Source: a virus. From it: 64,000 nt of DNA. The translations under genes and the position numbers were made by a program. Below, piece after piece: positions 42,280-50,635 of the stretch; the first letter of the stretch is position 1, and each line of letters begins with the position of its first letter. The notes beneath the pieces are model-generated. The model was not told where the DNA came from, searched no databases, and was given only the letters and a program-made list of their open reading frames with translations. Where the stretch lies: IMG/VR virus record IMGVR_UViG_3300035670_000118, positions 1 through 64,000 of that record; one strand, written 5' to 3'.

Positions 42280-42495
42280 ATGAGAGCATACGAAAAAAAA
42301 GTTGAAGAGCTAGGCAAAGAAATAGCAGAGGAAATCATCAACAAGGAAAAAGATCCCAGATGGGAGATAATTCTCGATCAAAACAAAGTAGCAAGATCCC
42401 TTTCTAACATATACGATAAAGGATTAAGAACAACTTCTGAGGATTTAGATAAGTCAGTCAGAAAAAATCTTTTCCGTATGAGGAATTCAAGTTAA
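42280..42495 (+). CDS. Hypothetical small protein
   Basis: 71 residues, helical and charged (EKKVEELGKEIAEEIINKEKD). No leader and no known family. Confidence 0.6.
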   Translation: MRAYEKKVEELGKEIAEEIINKEKDPRWEIILDQNKVARSLSNIYDKGLRTTSEDLDKSVRKNLFRMRNSS

Positions 42496-42512
42496 GGATC
42501 TGTTATCTATTT

Positions 42513-42821
42513 CTAGATGTCTCTAACAAGTCTAACGTAATACAGGTTAGTTTTATCTATGATGTGTGGAGAATATCCCACGCTAAGATCATAATACCAA
42601 GCTTTATTAAGATACGATGAGTATGACCAATATCGTGATGGCTTAAATCCACCAATACCAAGTTTATATAGCTGGAAGATCTCTAAAAATTCACTTTCAT
42701 AAGGAAGTCTCCATCCATTTCCCCCTAATAACTCTAATTGAGCAGGAACACTGGTCCATGACATCTTACCAGGAAGATCCTGTCCCATTATTTCTAAATT
42801 TCCTTTAATTATATTGGCCAT
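42513..42821 (-). CDS. DUF1566 / Lcl-like domain protein
   Basis: 102 residues with NGWRLPYESEFLEIFQLY, then YWSYSSYLNKAWYYDLS and YVRLVRDI, the pattern of the DUF1566 (C-type-lectin-like, formylglycine-enzyme-like) domain. Could be a receptor-binding or display domain of the virion or a small surface protein. No signal peptide. Confidence 0.75.
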   Translation of the reverse strand: MANIIKGNLEIMGQDLPGKMSWTSVPAQLELLGGNGWRLPYESEFLEIFQLYKLGIGGFKPSRYWSYSSYLNKAWYYDLSVGYSPHIIDKTNLYYVRLVRDI

Positions 42822-42861
42822 ATGAGTATATATTAAGAATCAGCAAATAACAACTAAAAAT

Positions 42862-43320
42862 ATGTTTAAATATATTGCAGAGATCTTAGCCCAGTTTTCA
42901 ACCCCGCAAAAGGTGATAGCTCTTTCACTTATTTTATTCTCCATAGTGGTAATCACGATAGGTCCTTCTATAATAGAAAGTAAAGATGAACTAAAGGAGG
43001 AAGTAGAGGCAAAAACAAATAAAATAAAGTCATTAGAGACTGAATTAAACGAAAAAGATACTAAGATAAGGGAAGAACAAAAAAGTTGTACCAACGAAAT
43101 ATTAGAAAGGGAAAAAGAATTTGTGACAATGCTCGACTATCTAAAGGACAAAGCTAAAAAAGAGGATAACAAGATATTAAGTCAAATGAATATGGAAACA
43201 TTGAAAAAAGTTGACTCCTCCTCCACTTCGGTAAGAAACACATCAACAGTGATAGTTAAGAATGATATGAAAAATATCATAAGCGAGATTGAAGAGATGA
43301 AAAGAAAATTTAAAAAATAA
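42862..43320 (+). CDS. Single-span membrane protein with coiled coil
   Basis: 152 residues. One transmembrane segment (about 18-38, VIALSLILFSIVVITIGPSII) followed by a long coiled coil (about 40-90) and a Ser/Thr-rich tail. Topology suits an inner-membrane spanin or a tethered regulator. A single Cys lies in the coil. Confidence 0.65.
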   Translation: MFKYIAEILAQFSTPQKVIALSLILFSIVVITIGPSIIESKDELKEEVEAKTNKIKSLETELNEKDTKIREEQKSCTNEILEREKEFVTMLDYLKDKAKKEDNKILSQMNMETLKKVDSSSTSVRNTSTVIVKNDMKNIISEIEEMKRKFKK

Positions 43321-43695
43321 CTATCTAGGAAAATCTTTTCCCCTTTTAACTATATTAATTTCTGAGTCAGTAGGTTTAAAAGTATCCAATGTTATTTGTA
43401 TAGCTCTTTCTACATCCATATCTTTACAAGAGAAAATATCAATAAAGCAATATCCTTTCTCTTCAAATGAATGTACAGATATATGGCTCTCGGCTATTAT
43501 AACTATTCCAGTTATACCTTTATCCTCTGGAACCAATCCAGAATAAGGAAACACATAAGGCTGTGTTATTGGTGTCATACTTATTAATTCCGGAAGATTC
43601 TTAAGATAATTAAAATGTAACTCGTAGTTAGATAATGTTTCTTTAGGACATCCTTTTAGATCAATAGTTATGTGAGGGCCAAATTCTTCCATCAA
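43321..43695 (-). CDS. speD: S-adenosylmethionine decarboxylase proenzyme
   Basis: 124 residues, the short single-domain form of SpeD. ESHISVHSFEEKGYCFIDIFSCK places the pyruvoyl-forming Ser at 70, His at 75 and Cys at 90, the same spacing as the known triad of the short Thermotoga-type enzyme. It makes decarboxylated SAM, the aminopropyl donor for spermidine synthesis. A GGATATATAA motif lies upstream, so late expression is likely. Together with 40543-41523 it forms a polyamine module. Confidence 0.93.
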   Translation of the reverse strand: MMEEFGPHITIDLKGCPKETLSNYELHFNYLKNLPELISMTPITQPYVFPYSGLVPEDKGITGIVIIAESHISVHSFEEKGYCFIDIFSCKDMDVERAIQITLDTFKPTDSEINIVKRGKDFPR

Positions 43696-43713
43696 TTAGT
43701 AATTATTTACTGG

Positions 43714-43723
43714 TTATATATCC
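43714..43723 (-). promoter_or_regulatory. Late-promoter-like GGATATATAA
   Basis: Exact 10-mer on the minus strand, 18 bases before the speD start. Confidence 0.65.
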
Positions 43724-43750
43724 CCCCGCCTTAAAAAAACCCGCAAAAAA

Positions 43751-43774
43751 AGCCGGCTTAATGTGAAGCCGGCT
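43751..43774 (-). terminator. Rho-independent terminator
   Basis: AGCCGGCTT and AAGCCGGCT form a perfect 9-bp stem around a 6-base loop, followed on the minus strand by seven Ts. It ends gene 43799-44272. Confidence 0.88.
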
Positions 43775-43798
43775 AATATTTTATTAACAAGAAAATAC

Positions 43799-44272
43799 TT
43801 ATAACTTAGAATTTATAAGTGAATCGAAATTTCCCCATATATGGAAAAACTTATTCAAAACATCCCCTGGATTAATTTGTATCTTTTTTCCGTCATCTAA
43901 TAAAAGAGTTATTTCATGTTTTCTTCTTCTGTTACCTTTCCATCTAACATCCTTATAAGCCTTTACTATTTTAACAATAGGATCTCTTCCGTTTTTCCAA
44001 TCGCTGATGCTCATTTTTCTAGGTGGATAAAACATCATTTCAAAAAACCTTTTGATTAATAGAAGATCTCTTTCTTCTGTAACTTCCTCATTAACTTCTA
44101 ATTTTAATAGCAGTTCCTCATAGGCATTTCTAATTCGATAAGTAGTAAGGAACATGTCCCTATTTTCGTCACTGTCCTTGAAAAGAACATGATTAGGACC
44201 AATCCATGCTTTTACTGACTTGTCATTCTTTAAAGCCAAAAGTGCTTCAATTTTTGCTTCTCTTTTTTCCAT
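43799..44272 (-). CDS. Hypothetical protein
   Basis: 157 residues, helical and charged at first (EKREAKIEALLALKNDKSVK), with a basic segment RWKGNRRRKHEITLLLDDGKKIQINPGD near the C-terminus that could bind nucleic acid. Bounded by its own terminator. No family recognised. Confidence 0.68.
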   Translation of the reverse strand: MEKREAKIEALLALKNDKSVKAWIGPNHVLFKDSDENRDMFLTTYRIRNAYEELLLKLEVNEEVTEERDLLLIKRFFEMMFYPPRKMSISDWKNGRDPIVKIVKAYKDVRWKGNRRRKHEITLLLDDGKKIQINPGDVLNKFFHIWGNFDSLINSKL

Positions 44273-44374
44273 AATTAAAAATTTAAATTGTTTTTATTTT
44301 ATACTTATATTATATGCAGGGGTTTTAAAAAAGTTTATATTTTTTTGAAAAAATAGGAAAAAAAATTCATAAAA

Positions 44375-44394
44375 AAAACCCGTTACCGGGTTTT
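44375..44394 (-). terminator. Rho-independent terminator
   Basis: AAAACCCG and CGGGTTTT form a perfect 8-bp stem with a 4-base loop, and an eight-T run covers the minus-strand side. It ends 44423-44815 and the upstream packaged genes. Confidence 0.85.
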
Positions 44395-44422
44395 AATATT
44401 TTTTAATATGTATAACTTATAA

Positions 44423-44815
44423 TTACTTGTCGAATAATCCGAATCTGTTCATCATTGAAGCTCCCTTCCCAAATGAATCAAGAGATGCTGCACTTATTCC
44501 TTTCACATCATTAATCTTGTTAAACTCGCTATCAAACATTGCCGATTCTAATAACAAAGGATTTGTTGAAGTGGTTACATATCTAGTAAATCCCCCAGCA
44601 GGATTTTTTTTATGCGCAATATACAAACCTACTTTACCTATCTCCGGATTAGCGTTGCAATACTCTATAAGTTTCTGTGGAGTTATTTCTGTAGGGACTG
44701 AAGAATTAATTGGATTATTAACTTCCGTATCAAAGGGAATCCAATCAAATAATAATCCAGATGAGTCTACTGTTTTATCCTGGTCGAAATTTTCAAATAA
44801 TCGTATATGTCTCAT
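44423..44815 (-). CDS. Packaged-protein candidate with C-terminal NRFG motif
   Basis: 130 residues. Leader MRHIRLFENFD with LFE as possible protease site, and the C-terminal KGASMMNRFGLFDK shared with 45116, 55437 and 17347. It therefore carries both terminal signatures. The middle (IGKVGLYIAHKKNPAGGFTRYV) is beta-rich. No known family. Confidence 0.78.
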   Translation of the reverse strand: MRHIRLFENFDQDKTVDSSGLLFDWIPFDTEVNNPINSSVPTEITPQKLIEYCNANPEIGKVGLYIAHKKNPAGGFTRYVTTSTNPLLLESAMFDSEFNKINDVKGISAASLDSFGKGASMMNRFGLFDK

Positions 44816-44823
44816 AAAGGTTT

Positions 44824-45081
44824 TTAATTACCTTCTATATATCCTTTTTTCTTTTTTTTCTCGATAGTTGGTAATGATTCAACAAGAATAATTACTGGTT
44901 TTTTCTCAGGTAGATTTTGTTCTAGCTCCCAAGAATAAGCAATTAGCCTTCCCGACGGGTCATTTAGAAGCCAGAGAGTATCCCTATTAGGGGAAACAAC
45001 AGATAATTTGTTGAATTTATAATCTTGCGAAAAAGATAATAAAGAAACAAATAAAGATAGAGCTAAAAATATATTTTTCAT
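44824..45081 (-). CDS. Small secreted protein
   Basis: 85 residues with an N-terminal signal peptide (MKNIFLALSLFVSLLSFSQ, cleavage after about 19) and a Lys-rich C-terminal tail. Inserted between two packaged-protein genes. No family recognised. Confidence 0.65.
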   Translation of the reverse strand: MKNIFLALSLFVSLLSFSQDYKFNKLSVVSPNRDTLWLLNDPSGRLIAYSWELEQNLPEKKPVIILVESLPTIEKKKKKGYIEGN

Positions 45082-45115
45082 TTTAAGGATTTAACTATCC
45101 TTATACTAATAAATT

Positions 45116-45799
45116 CTAGTTTGTTCCCAAAATTCCAAATCTGTTCAGCAAATTACCACCTTTTACTGAATCCGGATGATTCTTTCTAATTTCTTGACAC
45201 TTGTCCATTAATCTTTGTGGAATAAAAGGCTTATGAGTATCCGTATTATCATCAGCTTCTATTCTTTGAGCTGCGGCATACTCTATTATGTTAGTTAGAT
45301 CTTTTTTTGTTAGAATGTCAGATTTAAAAATATAAGAGTTATCAGAAAAATTTATTTCCGTCTCCTCTTTGGAATCTAAATAGTAAGCAGAATCAAATTC
45401 TATTGAATCAAGGATAGGTTCACCCCCTTCGTCTGGCTCCATATATCCACCTCTTCTAATTTGGGTGAAATGTCCTTTGCCTGTAACATCAATAGAAAAT
45501 ATACAATTTTCTTTGTTCTTTGATGGTATTTCATAATAGAGTTCAAAATTAGAAATTCCATCTTCATCGTCATAAGAATCCGGTTCTAATTCATAACTTT
45601 TATAATCGGTTTTTATAGGAAAAAGCAGATCTTCTGTACTTCTGTTATAGGGAAGATTTTTGTTGTATTCTACAATTGAAACATAAAGAGCTAAAAAACA
45701 TATTTCTTCTGGATGAAGTTCTTCTATCCACAGCGCCGCTTCAGGCCATAAGTACTTCCCTTCATTGTCAAAATTTTCAAAAAGTTTTATCCTCTTCAT
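45116..45799 (-). CDS. Packaged-protein candidate with C-terminal NRFG motif
   Basis: 227 residues from MKRIKLFENFD at 45799; a longer frame starts in a neighbouring gene. Leader with LFE and the C-terminal KGGNLLNRFGILGTN. The middle is acidic with a beta segment and an acid-rich stretch. An exact GGATATATAA lies 4 bases before the start codon. No known family. Confidence 0.78.
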   Translation of the reverse strand: MKRIKLFENFDNEGKYLWPEAALWIEELHPEEICFLALYVSIVEYNKNLPYNRSTEDLLFPIKTDYKSYELEPDSYDDEDGISNFELYYEIPSKNKENCIFSIDVTGKGHFTQIRRGGYMEPDEGGEPILDSIEFDSAYYLDSKEETEINFSDNSYIFKSDILTKKDLTNIIEYAAAQRIEADDNTDTHKPFIPQRLMDKCQEIRKNHPDSVKGGNLLNRFGILGTN

Positions 45800-45803
45800 A
45801 GAT

Positions 45804-45813
45804 TTATATATCC
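45804..45813 (-). promoter_or_regulatory. Late-promoter-like GGATATATAA
   Basis: Exact 10-mer on the minus strand, 4 bases before the 45799 start codon. If a -10 box, the transcript is nearly leaderless. Confidence 0.6.
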
Positions 45814-46010
45814 TTTCTTCCCTTCTGGTATTTATTGTAAAAATAGGCATAAATCCATATAAAAACAAGACTTATTGGCCAAAATACATATCCTATTAGG
45901 GATAGAATTGGCTTTTCTACCTTTCCAGTAAACATCGATACTACCCAAAAGAAAATTCCAGATGCTATTATAAGGGTAAATAAGATGACAGAAATTGTAT
46001 ATGCTATCAT
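45804..46010 (-). CDS. Small membrane protein
   Basis: 68 residues with two transmembrane segments (about 4-27 and 36-56). Its 3' end covers the late-promoter motif of the next gene. No family recognised. Confidence 0.62.
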   Translation of the reverse strand: MIAYTISVILFTLIIASGIFFWVVSMFTGKVEKPILSLIGYVFWPISLVFIWIYAYFYNKYQKGRKDI

Positions 46011-46046
46011 ATATAATTAAACGGGGTCATTAATAATCTTGTTATC

Positions 46047-46078
46047 GCTATCTATTACAATGCGGATAATAGATAAGC
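46047..46078. other. Stem-loop after the 46083 gene
   Basis: ATCTATTA (46050-46057) and TAATAGAT (46067-46074) pair perfectly, extended by GCT/AGC with one mismatch. No T-run follows on either strand, so termination is uncertain. Confidence 0.4.
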
Positions 46079-46082
46079 TAGA

Positions 46083-47687
46083 CTAGATGAATTCTAAATC
46101 ATCAAAAGAACCAATATATTTATTTTCCCAGACTTGTGATTCTTTAACTTTTTTAATTCCTTTATTTACCTTAGAAGCATATTTGGCATCCTTTTTTTCA
46201 ATCTCTACAGTTCCCATTTTAAATAAGGGCTTGCCTTTAGATTTTGGAATTTCTCCGTGTTTTTTATTGTCCGCCCCTTTTCCATGACCCCCGTGTGCTT
46301 TTTCCATTTCTGCATCTAAGAGTTTTTTAGCAGCAATCTGTCTTTGTATAAATTTTCGTGATTTATCAACTAATGGTTTAAAATATTTTTCACATATTTT
46401 AGCTAAATAAGATGTCATAGGCTTAACTATAGCACTTAACCCTTTAGCTATTATCTTCGATAAAAATCCATCTGCAACTTTAGAAAATTTATCAATCGCA
46501 TCCGTTAATTTTTTAGGTATGTCGAGAAGCCAATTTATTCCTTTAAGTATCGAATCACTACTTTTAAGCATAAATTCATAAAGCCACCCACAAACATCGG
46601 TAAAGAATTTAGCACCAAGGATTGTAATTCCCCCGACTACACCCGCGCCAACTGCTGCGCCAACTTTAGGATTAGCAAAGAAATTTTTAAGAAATCCACC
46701 TAATACTTTTTCTATAGTGTGGCCCAGATTTCCTAACCAAGATTTTGAAGCAGCTTTAGCAGTTTCTTTAACCCCTGCGGCAATAGATCCTGCTGCTGGA
46801 TTTGCTAGTGCTTCTGTTAATCCGTGGCTTATATCATAAAATCCAAGAGGAAGAAATAATAATCCTAGGAAAAGATCAGGACCAGCTTTAATCATACCTG
46901 CCGCAAATTTAGCAATAGGATCTACCGGTACATCCTTAGATATCTCAGTTGCGTGATGAATTTTATGGAATCCTTCATATATGTGTATACCACCATTTAT
47001 AGCCATAATACCCCCAGCAATTGCTGTAAGTATAGGTCCTATTCCTACTGCTGTTAAAAGTCCTCCAGCTATTCCTAAAACTGAACCAAGTACAGTAAGA
47101 ACAATCGTTATTGTTTCTAAGTTATCTCCTACAAATTTAGCGCTGGCCGATACTGCTGTTTTCATCCATTCCCATGCTTTTTTAGCACCATCTGACATTT
47201 TATCCCAAGACTTAGCAACAAATTCCTTAGCGTTGCTTATTTTTTTCTTAGCATAATCAACAGCTTTATCCTTTAATTTGTGATATGCTTTTTTAAGATC
47301 ACTAAACGAAAACATTTTAAACTCATTAAGATTGTTATTCTGTACATAGTCTAAAGTTTTCTTTTCTATAATAAAAGCCTCTGAATTTTTAACTAGTATA
47401 ACGTGTGTTTCTGCGTCTACATAATGAATATCCCCTTCGGTTTCTCCCCACGAAGATCTAGCTTCAGAAAGCATTGCGATTTCGTAGTATGCGTGAGCTT
47501 CATTTAAAGAATCATCATCCATATATTCTTCTGACTCGTTTAGATAGGAAGAAAATAAATTCTTGAATTCTTCGCATGTATATTTAGGCATACAGCTCTG
47601 ATTTAAAGAGAATAATTCGTTAATGTTAGCACCTCCATCATTAGGAGCAAAGTTGTAGAAGGATTCGAAAGTTTCTATGTAATTCAT
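46083..47687 (-). CDS. Large packaged membrane-active protein candidate
   Basis: 534 residues. Leader MNYIETFESFYNF without a clear I/L-x-E site. Residues about 150-350 hold several Gly/Ala-rich hydrophobic segments (TIVLTVLGSVLGIAGGLLTAVGIGPILTAI; KVGAAVGAGVVGGITILGA), like pore-forming or tape-measure proteins; the C-terminus is Lys-rich. If packaged, it could form a channel during DNA entry. An ordinary tape measure is less likely because it is short. Confidence 0.72.
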   Translation of the reverse strand: MNYIETFESFYNFAPNDGGANINELFSLNQSCMPKYTCEEFKNLFSSYLNESEEYMDDDSLNEAHAYYEIAMLSEARSSWGETEGDIHYVDAETHVILVKNSEAFIIEKKTLDYVQNNNLNEFKMFSFSDLKKAYHKLKDKAVDYAKKKISNAKEFVAKSWDKMSDGAKKAWEWMKTAVSASAKFVGDNLETITIVLTVLGSVLGIAGGLLTAVGIGPILTAIAGGIMAINGGIHIYEGFHKIHHATEISKDVPVDPIAKFAAGMIKAGPDLFLGLLFLPLGFYDISHGLTEALANPAAGSIAAGVKETAKAASKSWLGNLGHTIEKVLGGFLKNFFANPKVGAAVGAGVVGGITILGAKFFTDVCGWLYEFMLKSSDSILKGINWLLDIPKKLTDAIDKFSKVADGFLSKIIAKGLSAIVKPMTSYLAKICEKYFKPLVDKSRKFIQRQIAAKKLLDAEMEKAHGGHGKGADNKKHGEIPKSKGKPLFKMGTVEIEKKDAKYASKVNKGIKKVKESQVWENKYIGSFDDLEFI

Positions 47688-47707
47688 ATTTATTTTTTTT
47701 GTTCTTT

Positions 47708-47908
47708 CTATATATCTTTATTCTTTTTCCATTCTTTATAAGATAGGTAAAAACCAGCACCAACAATAATATTCATCCCTAAAGAACAAAGGACCTCATA
47801 GAGATCCCCGTAAATGTTCATGGTAAGATGTATATGTCCAACTATCCAAAAAGGAATGGATAAGTTCTCACTTATCCACACCACTAGATATTTTAAAAAA
47901 TCTTTCAC
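47708..47908 (-). CDS. Small membrane protein
   Basis: 66 residues with two hydrophobic segments (about 6-25 and 40-58). Family unknown. Confidence 0.6.
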   Translation of the reverse strand: MKDFLKYLVVWISENLSIPFWIVGHIHLTMNIYGDLYEVLCSLGMNIIVGAGFYLSYKEWKKNKDI

Positions 47909-47920
47909 ATATTATTTATC

Positions 47921-48781
47921 CTAGAGATATTGTTTTAGTGTTTTGCTTCTAGATTCAACCCTTAGCTTTCTAAGACCCTTTTCTCTAATCTGTCTTACTC
48001 TTTCCTTAGTCAGAGAGTATTTTTCACCAATCTCATCTAATGATTTAGGATGTGTGTATCCTATTCCGTAGTTTAATTTTATTATCTCTCTACATTTAGG
48101 ATCTAAGGCGGAGAGACTTCTTTCAATATCAACCCTTAAGGATTCCTCTATCATTATAGAATCTGTTGAGGGGAAATCGTTGCTTAGTACTTCTATCATT
48201 GAGGAGTTTTCTTGGTCACCCCCCATTGGAGCGTCGTAGGATACATGATTTCTCGAACTGCTTAAAGTGTCTTTGACTTTCTGTTCTGGGAGATCCAGTT
48301 CATCTGCTATCTCTTCAGAGGATGGAGCTCTACCTAGATCCTGCTCTAATCTAGCATATGCCTTGTTTATTTTACTTAAAACACCAACTTGATTTAAAGG
48401 TATTCTTATAACTCTCGCTTTCTCTGAAAGAGCTTCCATTATTGCTTGTCTAATCCACCAAACAGCATACGATATAAACTTAAATCCCCTTGTCTCATCG
48501 AATTTTTTAGCAGCTTTTATCAGTCCAACATTTCCCTCGTTTATTAGATCAACCAGGGGAAGACCTTGATGTTGATATTGCTTGGCAACTGACACAACGA
48601 ATCTTAAGTTTGCTCTAACCATTTTATCTAAAGCCTCCTGGTCCCCATCTTTTATTCTTCTGGTTAAATGTGTTTCCTCGTCGGCAGTAATCATTTCCTC
48701 CTTTGAAATATCTTGTAAATATTTTTCTAAAGCTTTATCTTCCCTACTTGTAATACTCGATGTGATCTTAAGTTGTCTCAT
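47921..48781 (-). CDS. RpoD-like primary sigma factor (sigma 2)
   Basis: 286 residues. All sigma-70 regions from 1.2 to 4.2 are present and read like the Bacteroidota housekeeping sigma: start MRQLKITSSITSREDKALEKYLQDI, region 2 GFKFISYAVWWIRQAIMEALSEKARVIRIPLNQVG, region 4 YSLTKERVRQIREKGLRKLR, end SRSKTLKQYL. As in that sigma, region 1.1 is absent. It could compete with the host sigma or keep transcription of host-type promoters going. Much closer to the host factor than sigma 1. Confidence 0.95.
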   Translation of the reverse strand: MRQLKITSSITSREDKALEKYLQDISKEEMITADEETHLTRRIKDGDQEALDKMVRANLRFVVSVAKQYQHQGLPLVDLINEGNVGLIKAAKKFDETRGFKFISYAVWWIRQAIMEALSEKARVIRIPLNQVGVLSKINKAYARLEQDLGRAPSSEEIADELDLPEQKVKDTLSSSRNHVSYDAPMGGDQENSSMIEVLSNDFPSTDSIMIEESLRVDIERSLSALDPKCREIIKLNYGIGYTHPKSLDEIGEKYSLTKERVRQIREKGLRKLRVESRSKTLKQYL

Positions 48782-48849
48782 TCTTTATATTTTTAATTTA
48801 AATTGTCTGCTAAGTTAGAATATTGGATCTTTATAAAAAAAGGATTTCT

Positions 48850-49464
48850 TTATTTTTTGTCTTTTTTTCGATAAACTGAACAATAATCATTCAATCCGAA
48901 CCATTTAGGAATCGCTAGATCATCAATCTCCTCAAATTGATCGCTAAGATATTGGAAAAATTCGTCGTCTCCGTTGCATCCTCCCCATCCTTCTCCGACA
49001 TATATCAAGACTGATCCGGGCATCATATTTAAAGCTACATTATAAGCCATGTCTGTATCATAAGGAGGCCAAGCCATAAATACATTCCGTTCTTTATATT
49101 TCTTGACTGCAGAAACTGCATCTATTTCTTCGACATCACAAAAGAACTCGCCATCTCTACACCACGCATTTTCTTTGTTCGGTTTTAAATCCGTTGCTAT
49201 AATATCTGCCCCTTGTTCTTTGGCTATACTTTCTGTGTATGCAAATCCACTTCCCACAGAAACTAAAGGAGAATGTAATTTAAGTAAATCTACAAGAGAT
49301 TGAGTTGGAACATGCCAAGAAACACCGCTCCTAAATTTTTCTCTAGAATCGTATCTTTTGTAGAGCTCCATTCCTTTATCTCTTAAAGCCATAAGATGAG
49401 AAAAAGAATCTCTTTGTTTAGAAACCATATCAATTAGATCCTCGGGTAAAAAAATCTTATCCAT
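48850..49464 (-). CDS. SAM-dependent methyltransferase-like protein
   Basis: 204 residues. LVSVGSGFAYTESIAKEQGADIIATDLKPN is the class I methyltransferase motif I and acidic loop; AWPPYDTDMAYNVALNMMPGSVLIYVGEGWGGCNG resembles motif IV onward. The target is unknown; the WPPY segment is reminiscent of amino-methyltransferase NPPY but not the same. Confidence 0.75.
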   Translation of the reverse strand: MDKIFLPEDLIDMVSKQRDSFSHLMALRDKGMELYKRYDSREKFRSGVSWHVPTQSLVDLLKLHSPLVSVGSGFAYTESIAKEQGADIIATDLKPNKENAWCRDGEFFCDVEEIDAVSAVKKYKERNVFMAWPPYDTDMAYNVALNMMPGSVLIYVGEGWGGCNGDDEFFQYLSDQFEEIDDLAIPKWFGLNDYCSVYRKKDKK

Positions 49465-49750
49465 TTTTAGAACAATTTAAACATCCATTAGTATTATTGG
49501 GATTCTCTCTTTCCCCGCCAGATCCTTTGTATTTTATCCAATTTCCGGGAGGATCTCCTGATCCATCCCATTTATTAAGGGCATCTAGAGCCTCTTGCCT
49601 AGTTTTATAACAGTACCTTCCGAAATAGCCAATCCTGTCCATTCCTATCACAAGTCCTGTAGTGAACATAAAATCCATCAATCCGCAGATTCCCCTGGAA
49701 TTAATTTCTCTTATTTCGTAGTATCCCTGGGATTTTAGATAATCTATCAT
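49457..49750 (-). CDS. Conserved phage hypothetical protein
   Basis: 97 residues. The pattern GICGLMDFMFTTGLVIGMDRIGYFGRYCYKTRQEALDALNKWDGSGDPPGNWIKYKGSGGERENP (core in the middle) belongs to a family I know in many tailed phages as hypothetical. Ends with CLNCS. Confidence 0.75.
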   Translation of the reverse strand: MIDYLKSQGYYEIREINSRGICGLMDFMFTTGLVIGMDRIGYFGRYCYKTRQEALDALNKWDGSGDPPGNWIKYKGSGGERENPNNTNGCLNCSKNG

Positions 49751-49806
49751 TCTGTTTTCTACTAAGATAGAGAAAAATGATATTTATAAAAAAGGATTTA
49801 TTAATT

Positions 49807-50019
49807 TTATTCAGGAAGAGATTCTAGATATTCCCAAACTGTGTTATATAGATCTTCATGCGCGTCTCCGTCCTCGTCGTCCGAAATATCTTCAATATCC
49901 TCATCCAACATGTAATCTACTATGATTTCAACTTTTTCTTCGAAAGGAAAACCTTCCATATCTGCTGATTCATACTTTTTTATTATAAATTCCTTCTGAT
50001 CATCAGTTAATTTCATCAC
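49807..50019 (-). CDS. Hypothetical small acidic protein
   Basis: 70 residues, very acidic in the middle (EDIEDISDDEDGDAHEDL). May be a DNA-mimic-like or regulatory protein, but only by composition. Confidence 0.6.
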   Translation of the reverse strand: MMKLTDDQKEFIIKKYESADMEGFPFEEKVEIIVDYMLDEDIEDISDDEDGDAHEDLYNTVWEYLESLPE

Positions 50020-50209
50020 TCTCTCTTTTTAATTTTTTTTCTATTACTATCTCTATATCATTAACACCTAAAACCTGGGACATATAAAAAACAGCTGAAT
50101 CTATGTTATCGTGTTTTTTATATGGGGGATTAGGTAATTTTCCACATCCTCTTTCGTAGATGTGTATCTTATTACTACAGCTGAATGTTACTATTCTATT
50201 TGTTTCCAT
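50003..50209 (-). CDS. Hypothetical protein
   Basis: 68 residues from METNRIVTFSCSN at 50209; the longer frame lies in the upstream gene. Ends with a basic helix EKKLKRESDEIN. Overlaps neighbours on both sides. Confidence 0.58.
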   Translation of the reverse strand: METNRIVTFSCSNKIHIYERGCGKLPNPPYKKHDNIDSAVFYMSQVLGVNDIEIVIEKKLKRESDEIN

Positions 50210-50435
50210 TATGAATAGGATTTTTACAATTACCTTTATGAGATCCCCATCTAGTATTTCCATATCCAACTACAATATATTCACACCCTTCAAGTGTATA
50301 AACTTTGTAGTTCTGGTCGTAGTATTGGGATGTAGAATCTAATTCCATTCTTTTTGAATCAGGAGCTTTAGATCCTCTTCTTTCTGAGCAAGAGGCAAAA
50401 ATTGCTACTAATAAAATTATAATTAATCTATTCAT
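50196..50435 (-). CDS. Small lipoprotein, DUF6440-like
   Basis: 79 residues with signal peptide and lipobox IFASC. The mature part VYTLEGCEYIVVGYGNTRWGSHKGNCKNPIH is the pattern of a short family in Bacteroidota phages, of unknown role. Likely on the outer membrane; superinfection exclusion is a possibility. Confidence 0.75.
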   Translation of the reverse strand: MNRLIIILLVAIFASCSERRGSKAPDSKRMELDSTSQYYDQNYKVYTLEGCEYIVVGYGNTRWGSHKGNCKNPIHNGNK

Positions 50436-50635
50436 TTTCCCCTTACTAAAGTGCTTGTTGTGGTTAATCTTTTACCCTTCTTTTTGCCTTTCATATATTC
50501 TTCTGCAAGAATTTTTCTTTCCGCTTCGTGTAAATTATCATGCTGGTTTAACATCCAGGATTTAAATTCAGCATCAGATAGTAGATTGAATTGTTCAAAT
50601 ATTCTTTCTACTGGACTTTGTTTATTATCTTTCAT
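50432..50635 (-). CDS. Hypothetical small protein
   Basis: 67 residues, helical, basic C-terminus (MKGKKKGKRLTTTSTLVRGK). Overlaps both neighbours by 4 and 11 bases. No family recognised. Confidence 0.6.
   Translation of the reverse strand: MKDNKQSPVERIFEQFNLLSDAEFKSWMLNQHDNLHEAERKILAEEYMKGKKKGKRLTTTSTLVRGK

Noticed and set aside
42840-43094. A minus-strand frame rich in Ser and Phe opposite 42862-43320
   Set aside because: Typical antisense of a Lys/Glu coiled coil; the plus-strand frame has a membrane segment and a coiled coil.
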